From positions 1 through 25,037 of the forward strand of contig JADKEB010000039.1 in NCBI GenBank assembly GCA_016718205.1: 25,037 nucleotides of DNA, written 5' to 3'. This stretch comes from Saprospiraceae bacterium. GTDB taxonomy: Bacteria; Bacteroidota; Bacteroidia; Chitinophagales; Saprospiraceae. The translations under genes were made by a program, and so were the position numbers. Within the stretch, counting starts at the first letter, position 1; each line of letters begins with the position of its first letter. The notes under the pieces are model-generated. The model saw nothing but the letters and a program-made list of their open reading frames with translations. It had not been told where the DNA came from and did not search any database. Positions 10,189 to 19,475 of the stretch are shown here, in pieces.

Positions 10189-10362
10189 CTTTGGGGCAGA
10201 GGGCAGAGGGCGTGGATGGTATAGATGCAGAGGTTGCTTGGGGATTGCATAGGGCATATTTGGCAGAGGAGCATGGGTGGCAAGGGTTTGCAGAGGCAGA
10301 GATTGTAGAAGGCAGATGTGCATATATTTAAGATGAATTTAGAATATTTAAAAGTATAATTT
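10189..10362 (+). repeat. Purine-rich left arm flanking the four-helix-bundle gene
   Basis: No coding frame is evident. The stretch is rich in GGCAGAG and GGG units (GGGCAGAGGGCAGAGGGC near 10198-10212). Parts of it recur as an imperfect inverted copy in 10719-10786. GGTATAG (10218-10224), GGTTGCTTGG (10232-10241) and TGGCAAGGG (10278-10286) find their complements CTATGCC (10777-10783, one mismatch), CCAAGCAACC (10759-10768) and CCCTTGCCA (10722-10730) in the expected reverse order. Bases 10325-10362 are AT-rich. Confidence 0.5.
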
Positions 10363-10718
10363 ATGGCAAAGTTTAGGTTTGAAGATTTAGAGATTTGGAA
10401 ATTAGGATTGAGATTGGTATGAAAATAATTGATATTGCAGATAAAATGAAGGAGTTAAAACTTTATCGTTTTATAGATCAAGCTCGTGGTGTAGGAATGA
10501 GCATGTCAAATAACATTGCAGAAAGTACTGGTACTAATCAAGTGGGCGAACAAAGGCAATTATTGCGTTATGCTAGAAGAGAATGTTTCGAAGCAGTCAA
10601 TATTCTTATCATTCTCCAATTAAGCAAAATAATCACTGAAGAAGAACTAGATTTACTTAAAGCCAAAATAGAAACATCAAGTCAAAAAATAAACAATTAT
10701 TCAAATAGCTTAAAATAA
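10363..10718 (+). pseudogene. Four-helix-bundle protein (23S rRNA-associated / S23 family), one frameshift
   Basis: The family is named for a four-helix bundle and includes proteins encoded in 23S rRNA intervening sequences; its cellular role is not settled. ATG 10363 gives MAKFRFEDLEIWKLGLRLV, the typical N-terminus with FEDLEIWK, then meets TGA at 10420-10422. A one-base shift continues as MKIIDIADKMKELKLYRFID and QARGVGMSMSNNIAES, then RQLLRYARRECFEAVNIL, up to TAA 10716-10718, for about 118 residues, the usual size. The RGxGxSxxxNIAES motif is diagnostic. It separates cas1 from cas2 and is bracketed by imperfect inverted arms, so it looks like an inserted unit. A single base change in sequencing could restore it. 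Confidence 0.82.
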
Positions 10719-10786
10719 CAACCCTTGCCAACTGAACAACCTAAACAATCCATGCCATCCAAGCAACCCCTACAAACTATGCCACC
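10719..10786 (+). repeat. Pyrimidine-rich right arm, inverted relative to 10189-10362
   Basis: This stretch is poor in G on the + strand and is the imperfect inverse of the left arm (CCCTTGCCA, CCAAGCAACC and CTATGCC in mirrored order). It ends directly at the cas2 ATG, so the cas2 upstream region consists entirely of this arm. No Shine-Dalgarno sequence is visible. Confidence 0.5.
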
Positions 10787-11050
10787 ATGTATGTAATAGC
10801 TGTATATGACGTAGGGGAAAAAAGAGTGGTCAAAATGCTGAAACTCTGCAGGCAATATCTGAATTGGATACAAAACTCAGTATTCGAAGGTGAGCTGACG
10901 GAAGTACAGATTAAGGAGCTCAAATACAAAGCGAAAGATATCATGAAGGCCGAAGAAGATAGTTTTATCATCTTCAGCAGTCGAGAGCAAAAGTGGATGG
11001 ATAAACAAGTGATCGGAAAAGAAAAAAATAATCTGGATAACTTTTTATAA
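10787..11050 (+). CDS. cas2: Cas2 subunit of the Cas1-Cas2 integrase
   Basis: Cas2 dimers bridge two Cas1 dimers and bind the prespacer. The intact 87-residue protein begins MYVIAVYDVG, with the conserved first strand and Asp8 of the ferredoxin-like fold. It continues with RVVKMLKLCRQYLNWIQNSVFEGEL, a helix and second strand typical of type I-B Cas2 (listed here in part: Arg/Leu-rich helix near residues 13-27, then SVFEGEL near 31-37). A later strand reads SFIIFSS. The length is normal and there is no frameshift. It ends 277 bases before the first CRISPR repeat, the usual arrangement. The start at 10787 is the only one giving the conserved first strand. Confidence 0.93.
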   Translation: MYVIAVYDVGEKRVVKMLKLCRQYLNWIQNSVFEGELTEVQIKELKYKAKDIMKAEEDSFIIFSSREQKWMDKQVIGKEKNNLDNFL

Positions 11051-11111
11051 ATTTGGACCAGAAAAGTTCTTTGACACCATTAGAAAATATGAATTAAGTG
11101 AGAGCAAATGT

Positions 11112-11128
11112 TGTCGATCTAGATGACA
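11112..11128. promoter_or_regulatory. Near-palindromic operator-like site in the leader
   Basis: TGTCGATCTAGATGACA is symmetric except for one extra base: TGTC/GACA arms around a perfect ATCTAGAT core. It could be a binding site for a dimeric regulator or an adaptation factor. No protein can be assigned. Confidence 0.35.
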
Positions 11129-11204
11129 CAATAGTAATATTGCTTTGATCTGGCTGGTTATGCGATATTCAAAATAAGTAACGCATGGATATCAATGGAT
11201 TTTG

Positions 11205-11259
11205 AAAATCGTCGAAACACTGGTTAAAACGGACTATTGATGATAGACGATTTTTTTTT
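11205..11259 (+). terminator. Long-loop hairpin followed by a T run
   Basis: AAAATCGTC (11205-11213) is complementary to GACGATTTT (11246-11254), separated by 32 bases, and the right arm runs into nine T residues (11251-11259). It may end the cas transcript before the array promoter. The loop is long for an intrinsic terminator, so a structural leader role is also possible. Confidence 0.4.
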
Positions 11260-11303
11260 GCCAAATAAGATAAATACCTATGTGTAAGTAAAAGGAAATG
11301 AGT

Positions 11304-11311
11304 TATCTTTG
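11304..11311 (+). promoter_or_regulatory. TAnnTTTG promoter box driving the CRISPR array
   Basis: TATCTTTG matches the Bacteroidota -7 box and lies 16 bases before the first repeat, so transcription would start about 10 bases upstream of the array, on the + strand. A clear -33 element was not found. Confidence 0.6.
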
Positions 11312-11327
11312 TGCCGTCGTCGAACGA

Positions 11328-14300
11328 CTTATAATCGCACCATATTGGAATTGAAACACCATACTAACGGAGATCAGTTGACCCAAATCAAAGCTTATAA
11401 TCGCACCATATTGGAATTGAAACAGATTTAGAGTACTTGAAAACTCCGCTGCATCCTTTTTGACTTATAATCGCACCATATTGGAATTGAAACTATATTA
11501 AGTTATTTTTTATTTTTAAAAACATTTTTGCTTATAATCGCACCATATTGGAATTGAAACGTTCTGGAGTTTTGAGAACCTGTATATACATAAAAAGCTT
11601 ATAATCGCACCATATTGGAATTGAAACTTTGGTAAAGGGAATGTAATTATATCCTGACTTGTCTTATAATCGCACCATATTGGAATTGAAACCTTCAACA
11701 AGATGACCTATGACAATATGGAGCAGATGCTTATAATCGCACCATATTGGAATTGAAACTTGCTTCAATGTATCCTTATACCATACTATCCTTATAATCG
11801 CACCATATTGGAATTGAAACTGAACAAAAGAGATCATCAGAAACCCGGCACGAGTATGCTTATAATCGCACCATATTGGAATTGAAACGCCATTCGTGAA
11901 GTTAATAACGCTTCACGCTCGTTTCTTATAATCGCACCATATTGGAATTGAAACTTCCGGATATCAATATGGTGTACCAGTGGATCTTATAATCGCACCA
12001 TATTGGAATTGAAACCATAGTTGGTACCATCGTTACTTGCCTGAAATAGTGATGAATTACCTATCAGTGCTTATAATCGCACCATATTGGAATTGAAACG
12101 TAGTTTGCTCTGGTAGGCAGTGCTCCTGTATCTCTTATAATCGCACCATATTGGAATTGAAACATTCATAAGGAATCAATCCGCAAAAGTATCCTTATAA
12201 TCGCACCATATTGGAATTGAAACTTTGATTTTGGAAGTACAAAAGTACAATCTCTTATAATCGCACCATATTGGAATTGAAACAGAATTCAGAGATGCTG
12301 TTTTATGCAGTCTTTTTCTTATAATCGCACCATATTGGAATTGAAACAAGTCATAGACTGCTATTTGAAAAATATCCTTCATTTCTTATAATCGCACCAT
12401 ATTGGAATTGAAACATGTACACCAGCAAGATGTTTCTTGGAGCTGCTGTCTTATAATCGCACCATATTGGAATTGAAACGTTATTAGGTTGCAATGAAGA
12501 TATAGTTTGATAAAACTTATAATCGCACCATATTGGAATTGAAACGGAACTCCAAAATGTCACTATACAGCTCGGACAGACTTATAATCGCACCATATTG
12601 GAATTGAAACAAAGATAGTCTAATGATATGGCGAGTACATAACCGCTTATAATCGCACCATATTGGAATTGAAACTTCAGCGTTTCAAAGTATCGACTGC
12701 TTTGCTTATAATCGCACCATATTGGAATTGAAACCTATAACAGTGTTTTGTGTTGCATGTGTTGCAATCTTATAATCGCACCATATTGGAATTGAAACTA
12801 TAATACTGTAGTAACGGGTACTCCCGGTTCTTACACTTATAATCGCACCATATTGGAATTGAAACCTTAGTGATGCACTTACCCTTGTGGCTTGAACTGT
12901 CTTATAATCGCACCATATTGGAATTGAAACTGGCATGGGACTTAAAGTGACCTGCATGACATACTTATAATCGCACCATATTGGAATTGAAACAGTATTA
13001 TTTGCCTGACATTTAATTGAGTATTGCTTATAATCGCACCATATTGGAATTGAAACTTCTCAGGCAAGTTTCTGAAAGTAACGGCTGCTTTGCTTATAAT
13101 CGCACCATATTGGAATTGAAACTGTTTGATACAGTATCCTTATCTCACTGAAATGGCTTATAATCGCACCATATTGGAATTGAAACGCCTACAGGAGATT
13201 GGTCCTGATGGCAGGTGGAACTCTTATAATCGCACCATATTGGAATTGAAACTTTAAGATCAAACACCTGGGCATGTGGGTGGGTGCTTATAATCGCACC
13301 ATATTGGAATTGAAACCCTACTGTATATATTTCTGTATTTCCTACTGCGTAAACTTATAATCGCACCATATTGGAATTGAAACATTGTTTATTATCTCTT
13401 GCGAGTCAATAGTTACAGATCTTATAATCGCACCATATTGGAATTGAAACATTAGTTTAATAAATACAAAAAAATGGTTCACCTTCTTATAATCGCACCA
13501 TATTGGAATTGAAACTAATTTACCGCGAACGTGTGGGTTTACAAAAGATAAGCTTATAATCGCACCATATTGGAATTGAAACATGCACAGATCAAACTCA
13601 CCCAGATCGAAAAAGATACCTTATAATCGCACCATATTGGAATTGAAACAGTCCTGATAAAAGTATCAGGGCTTGAATTTTCAAACTTATAATCGCACCA
13701 TATTGGAATTGAAACTCTTTGAAAAGTATTCTAACTTTTGGATTTGTCTTTCTTATAATCGCACCATATTGGAATTGAAACTCTTTGAAAAGTATTATAA
13801 CTTTTAAATTTGTCTTGACTTATAATCGCACCATATTGGAATTGAAACCAAATTAGCGGTAATGCTACGAAGCACTAAAAACATACTTATAATCGCACCA
13901 TATTGGAATTGAAACTTCTGAGCATATATCAGGCAAAACTTTCTGAAGTCCTTATAATCGCACCATATTGGAATTGAAACATCCTAAGAAATTTGACATG
14001 AAAAAAGTGGATGACCTTATAATCGCACCATATTGGAATTGAAACTTTCTATGACATTGCTTACACTGATTTTTGATCCTTATAATCGCACCATATTGGA
14101 ATTGAAACTAAATTATGAGAGATAAAAACTTTGAGCAAATGATGACTTATAATCGCACCATATTGGAATTGAAACACCGAAGCATTACCTACAGATAACC
14201 TTATGGTTTTCTTATAATCGCACCATATTGGAATTGAAACAGTCATATATCCTTGCTCCAAGCCTGAAGCATCCATCCTTATAATCGCACCATATTGGAA

Positions 14301-16866
14301 TTGAAACATAAATATAAGGCTGCCAATGTCAAAAAGCAGATGACTTATAATCGCACCATATTGGAATTGAAACTAATTTTATCCAATTGCTCCAATGTTT
14401 CACAATTTTCCTTATAATCGCACCATATTGGAATTGAAACGAAGATCATTTAAATATAGAATTAAATAATTTATTACTTATAATCGCACCATATTGGAAT
14501 TGAAACTTTGCTATATTTGATGGTATTATTTTCACTATAATATCTTATAATCGCACCATATTGGAATTGAAACTTTTCTACTATTGCTTTTGGCTTTTCC
14601 ACTTCAACTTATAATCGCACCATATTGGAATTGAAACTTAAGGCTTAATGTCTGTCTATGTAAAAAAACAACCTTATAATCGCACCATATTGGAATTGAA
14701 ACTGATTAATACATGACAACGAACAAATTTCGGTTTGAACTTATAATCGCACCATATTGGAATTGAAACTAATATTTGTTGGTAGGATTTGAACCGTCGG
14801 CATTGCTTATAATCGCACCATATTGGAATTGAAACTTATTTCATCATCTGAAAAACATTTGCCGTTACGTTCTTATAATCGCACCATATTGGAATTGAAA
14901 CTTTGGTAAGTCCAGTTACATTTTTGAGCATAAGCACTTATAATCGCACCATATTGGAATTGAAACTATGCTAACATGAGAAGACTTATGACACCATCTA
15001 TCCTTATAATCGCACCATATTGGAATTGAAACCTCGAGTGGTTTTAACTCGTCATCGGACCGTTTTCTTATAATCGCACCATATTGGAATTGAAACAATT
15101 GTACTTTAGATATTAATAATGAATCTTCAATTGCGCTTTCCCGGATAATATCACTTATAATCGCACCATATTGGAATTGAAACAAACTAAAATACAAGTT
15201 TGGCAATTAAGATATTCTTATAATCGCACCATATTGGAATTGAAACATCGTAAAACTGATTATTACATGAATTCCACGTTCTTATAATCGCACCATATTG
15301 GAATTGAAACTTTTGTTTGATGTATAGTTTTTGGCCCGTCAAAACTTATAATCGCACCATATTGGAATTGAAACATGATAAACATGGATTGCGATGTAAA
15401 GGTCATCAGCATCTTATAATCGCACCATATTGGAATTGAAACGGGCATATCAAAACATTACAGGACTAAACTGACTTATAATCGCACCATATTGGAATTG
15501 AAACTCTGTTACAGGCAATTTGTCTGTTTTAATTAAGCTTATAATCGCACCATATTGGAATTGAAATATGTATATATGCCTTTAATGCGTTTGTTAAACC
15601 TTATAATCGCACCATATTGGAATTGAAACGGTGGAGTGACATCACTGAGCCGGCACCTATCACTCTTATAATCGCACCATATTGGAATTGAAACGCTATC
15701 AAGTTTACAAAGTATTAGATGAACAAAACCCCTTATAATCGCACCATATTGGAATTGAAACATGTCTTTGATGATCGCAAAACACTTCTTGTGTACCTTA
15801 TAATCGCACCATATTGGAATTGAAACATGCATGGCCCACACCAGTAGTGACACCTATATCAAGCTTATAATCGCACCATATTGGATTGGAAACTTAAATA
15901 AAGCTAATAATAACCAAAAGAAAAACAACTTATAATCGCACCATATTGGAATTGAAACTTAACTAAAATAAAAAAGGTACAACGAGATGAGTAACTTATA
16001 ATCGCACCATATTGGAATTGAAACAAAATTCATTTTATGAAAAGTACGTAATCAAAATGCTTATAATCGCACCATATTGGAATTGAAACAGAGTTGACTT
16101 TTGATCAGCTAACAAAAAAGTTAGACTTATAATCGCACCATATTGGAATTGAAACATCCATGTTCATACTTATTCTTCTTTTCATCGGTTTCTTATAATC
16201 GCACCATATTGGAATTGAAACGGGCTATGGTTGACAAACTGAATAGCTCTGAGGAACTTATAATCGCACCATATTGGAATTGAAACTATATTATTCCGTC
16301 AACTTTAATATTCATTAAAATCACTTATAATCGCACCATATTGGAATTGAAACTGCTTTTAGTAGTGAAGATGCATATGACATTTGACGCTTATAATCGC
16401 ACCATATTGGAATTGAAACTCGTATCATTTACAAGCAACCTGATGCTCAAAAATCTTATAATCGCACCATATTGGAATTGAAACAAACATATCATCAAAC
16501 AGATTGAAAATGTTATTGACTTATAATCGCACCATATTGGAATTGAAACATTTTTACACTTTCCTATCTGTTAAAAAACGAACTCTTATAATCGCACCAT
16601 ATTGGAATTGAAACGATATTGAAAGAAGCGGAAAAGAAGTTTGCTAACTTTTAATCGCACCATATTGGAATTGAAACGGGTCTGGTAAAGATGAGGCAGG
16701 ATGGGGACTGACGCTTATAATCGCACCATATTGGAATTGAAACCCTTGTAAATTACAATTTACCGTATTTTGTTCCGCCTCTTATAATCGCACCATATTG
16801 GAATTGAAACCTTATTGGATGGATGTTGGTCGCTATTGCCACTAACGCTTATAATCGCACCATATT
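11328..16866 (+). CRISPR. CRISPR array, leader-proximal segment (85 repeats by hand count)
   Basis: The 30-bp repeat begins CTTATAATCGCACC and ends GGAATTGAAAC; the last eight bases, ATTGAAAC, are the usual type I-B crRNA 5' handle. I count 85 repeats, the last cut after base 19 by the IS21 element, and 84 spacers, mostly 29-40 nt, with an average period of about 65.7 bp. Two spacers are much longer: 54 nt (12016-12069) and 57 nt (15097-15153). Repeats are nearly perfect. Variants are at 15538-15567 (last base T), 15864-15893 (two changes near the 3' end) and 16648-16677 (base 4 T). Spacers at 13716-13751 and 13782-13818 are near-duplicates. Read + strand from the leader at 11051-11327. Confidence 0.98.
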
Positions 16867-16924
16867 TGTATATTCTCCCAGTATTGACCCCCTAGTTGGC
16901 GCGAAGCTGACCCCCTAGTTGAAG
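16867..16924. repeat. Left end of the IS21 element with repeated TGACCCCCTAGTTG units
   Basis: TGACCCCCTAGTTG occurs twice (near 16885-16898 and 16908-16921). The right end (19402-19463) has three related units containing GGGTCA in opposite orientation (near 19403, 19429 and 19452). Such multiple terminal repeats are the transposase binding sites of IS21 elements. Confidence 0.7.
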
Positions 16925-16936
16925 TGGGATACAAAG

Positions 16937-17660
16937 CTAAATTTTTATTCTGAGACTTTTGCCTTTCAGATCAAAATTGAAGCATTTTGCAAGTATTCTG
17001 TCCAGAATGGCGTCAGCAATAGTTGGTTCGTTTATAAAAGAGTGCCAATGTTCTATTGGGAGTTGAGATACGATGACGGTAGATTTATAATCATACCTGT
17101 CTTCGAGCATTTGTAGTAAAGCAAGTTTTGCATTTTGGTCGAGCTGCTGTAATCCGAAGTCATCTAAAATGATGAGATCTGCTTTTTTTAATTGGTTAAG
17201 CCATTTAATGTACGTGCCTTGAAGCTTGGCTAACGATAGTTGTTCGGTAAATCGAGTCATATTGAAGTACAGGGTACGATAAGCGTGTAAACAAGCTTGA
17301 TTGCCGATTGCACAAGCCAGGAAAGATTTGCCGCTGCCGGTAGCTCCCGTGATGATGACATTCTGGGCTCTTTCGATAAAGGAACAGTCGGACATCAAAG
17401 AGATACTTTCCTTTTTAATATTCCTTTTCGAGGTATATGTTATGTCTTGTAAGCTGGCTTTGTACCGGGTTTCTTTAGTCTGAGCAGCATCTGGGACTTG
17501 GTAAAATTTCTGTGTTGCCACTCTGCATCGATGACGTACCGATGCATTCATGTGTGTCTGGGTGTGCATCCGCAGGGAGCTTCAATATGCTTTCATAGGC
17601 TGATGCCATGCCTGTAAGATGAAGTTTTTGCATCTGCTGTAATGTTGCTTGTGTATTCAT
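16937..17660 (-). pseudogene. istB: IstB-like AAA+ helper ATPase of IS21, frameshifted
   Basis: IstB is the ATPase that regulates target choice and stimulates the IS21 transposase. ATG at 17660 gives MNTQATLQQMQKLHLTGMAS, the standard N-terminus. The frame is lost near 17530, and the second frame carries the ATPase core: VIITGATGSGKSFLACAIGN (Walker A), then LIILDDFGLQ (Walker B), then VSQLP and a C-terminal DAILDRI. The span of 241 codons plus one base matches a normal IstB with a single-base shift. Istb follows istA by 50 bases, as usual in the family. The C-terminus ends in LRIKI near 16937, within 70 bases of the IS end. Confidence 0.88.
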
Positions 17661-17710
17661 TTTTGATAAATATTTGGTGATAAAAAATAAAAAATATGAT
17701 TTAAATTTTG

Positions 17711-19314
17711 TTAATTGATAAAATGGAGGGTTGTTTGGGAATAGTAGACTGGTCCGCGAAGGTTGTCGTGTGCTGGTAATTTCCGGTCTTCGTTTTCTTG
17801 TTCATTGATTGGGATTTCTATTTTATCCATATTATTTTGAAGGATGGCTTGTAAGATGCCGTATGTCGCCCGATGACCTGCAGCCGCTCTCTTAGAAGCA
17901 TTTTCGAGCCTTTCATTACCATATTTATCAGCTAACCTAAGGATACCCAAACATGCATTGTACGTCTGCTCTACGATATGTTTTGTGTCCAGTATCGTTT
18001 GTACCGCCCACAAAGTATGAGGCCCGATCTCTGCTGCCTTTTTCTTAAAATAGGCGGCATCCCATCCTTTTTGTTCCTGATATCTGATGTGTTTTTCCGG
18101 CATATGAGCTGCCAAGGTAGAATAGGCATATGCTCTGTGGTCTCTTTGTGTATAGCGATACGTTCTGTACCACAATAGATCTCTACGCTGTGAGTGGTAT
18201 ATATGATCTGGGTTGATTTGCCTATGTATTGGTATGGCACACTGTAATAATGGTTATTCTCCCCCACGATGACATGATAGTTTCTTTGTACTTTTGCTAT
18301 GGTACTTTTATTGACTTCAAACATTGAGGATGGTAAGGGACGCAAATTTTCTTTCTCATTTTGTTCAAACCGCTCACGTCTGCTGTATGCCTTGCCCTGC
18401 ATTTTTTTATTGTTGAGCTCGTCTAATTGTTTGCCAAAAGCGGCATTAAGTTCCTCCAATGAATGAAATACCTGATCTCTGAGCGGTGCATATATATGGT
18501 TGTAAACGATGGTGACATGGCGCTCTACGTTGGCTTTGTCCTTGGGTTTGCCTACTCTGGTGGCATCCAGCTCCATGGTATAGTATGCACCCATCTGGCT
18601 ACAAAACTCTGTAAACTTTGGCTCATATCTGTCGGCCTTGGATACATAGCTTTTTAGATTGTCGCTCGTTAATACTGAAGGCGTCCCTCCTATATACTTC
18701 AAGGCTTCGTTGATGGCAATGACAAAATCCGATTGTTTCTGACTCGGTACAGCATATACATGAGTGAAAGATGAAAATGGCAATGTAGTCACAAGTACTT
18801 CACATTGATGTACTTCACCAGTCCTTACGTCTATCCAGTGGGCTTTACTTCCGGCAAAGTCTACCATCATACGATGTCCGGCTTTATGCTCTATGCGTAT
18901 AGTAGCTTCATTGATGGTGCGATATTCCTTTAATTTACGGCAGAACCTGCTGTAACTATATCCGGTAGGATAGTCAAGTATATATTGTTTGTAAATTGTT
19001 TCTCTGGTGACACCATGGCGGCCTAATTCGTTTATAATCGACGGAAGTAACTCTTTAAATTTTTCATTCCTATAATACTCCGGACTATCCGACGATGGCT
19101 GTTCATAAAAGAGCCGATGAAATGCTTCATCCGACATTTGGTCCATCTGCGAAATATCTACGCCTGATGATTTAAAAATAGCAAGATACTTTTTAACAGT
19201 ATTTCTAGATACTCCATATATCCGGGAGGTTTTCCTTATGGACTCTCCGCCTATTACATCTTTTAAAATAGATTTTACCTGATTCATTCTTGTGGGTTTA
19301 AATGCCATATCCAA
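17711..19314 (-). pseudogene. istA: IstA-like DDE transposase of IS21, one frameshift
   Basis: IstA cuts and joins the element ends. From 19314 (or the ATG two codons later, MAFKPTRMNQVK) the frame is open for 447 codons. It has an N-terminal helix-turn-helix (SIRKTSRIYGVSRNTVKKY, residues about 25-43) and a DDE core with Asp152 in MVDFAGSKAHW, Asp218 in LTSDNLKSYV and Glu264 in DKANVERHV. Near 18140 the frame shifts by one base. The correct continuation reads RAYAYSTLAAHMPEKHIRYQ and ends HFIN at 17711, giving about 534 codons, close to the family's usual length. All three catalytic residues lie in the first frame, but the C-terminal part would be lost without correction. Confidence 0.92.
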
Positions 19315-19475
19315 TTTTTATTAGTTTATAAATTGGACACAACGTAATTTAAATTATCCACTTCAAATCCGGTAACTGACCTTTTTTACCTTTTATAAAT
19401 CAGGGGGTCAGCTTGCCGCCATTTAGGGGGTCACCATGCCCGCCATTTGATGGGTCAGCTTGGTAGGAATAAACA

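Larger units (their letters stand above)
11051..11327 (+). promoter_or_regulatory. CRISPR leader region
   Basis: This AT-rich non-coding stretch lies between cas2 and the first repeat. Repeat orientation (GAAAC at the right end, typical of the crRNA 5' handle) places the leader on this side, so new spacers should enter at 11358. It contains a near-palindrome, a hairpin followed by a T run, and a -7 box, each listed separately. Confidence 0.8.
16867..19475 (-). mobile_element. IS21-family insertion sequence inside a CRISPR repeat
   Basis: The element is 2609 bp with ends beginning TGTATATTCTCCCA (left) and TGTTTATTCCTACCA (right, read inward), sharing the TGT...ACA termini of the family. The 5-bp direct repeat ATATT at 16862-16866 and 19476-19480 is the target duplication. 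Without one copy and the element, the flanks join to a perfect 30-bp CRISPR repeat. It carries istA and istB on the - strand, both frameshifted. Confidence 0.93.

Noticed and set aside
10198..10245. Possible G-quadruplex in the purine-rich left arm
   Set aside because: Three G tracts are close together but the fourth is about 27 bases away, so a stable four-tract structure is not supported.
13653..13670. Perfect hairpin CCTGATA-AAAG-TATCAGG inside a spacer
   Set aside because: It is contained in one spacer and most simply reflects a hairpin in the captured target, not a function of the array.
14770..14805. Spacer whose reverse strand contains GGTTCAAATCC, like a tRNA T-arm
   Set aside because: The flanking bases do not pair as a full T-stem (two of five pairs fail) and no acceptor or anticodon parts exist; a target that is a tRNA-like phage sequence is possible but not shown.
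11516..15853. Reverse-strand open frames across the array with repeated peptides VSIPIWCDYK and FQFQYGAII
   Set aside because: They are translations of the CRISPR repeat in two frames, broken by unrelated spacers; no gene-like start, codon use or conservation. The same applies at 19661-20810 and 24704-24892.
16919..17483. + strand open frames within the IS21 element
   Set aside because: They are opposite istB, whose Walker A and B motifs identify the coding strand.
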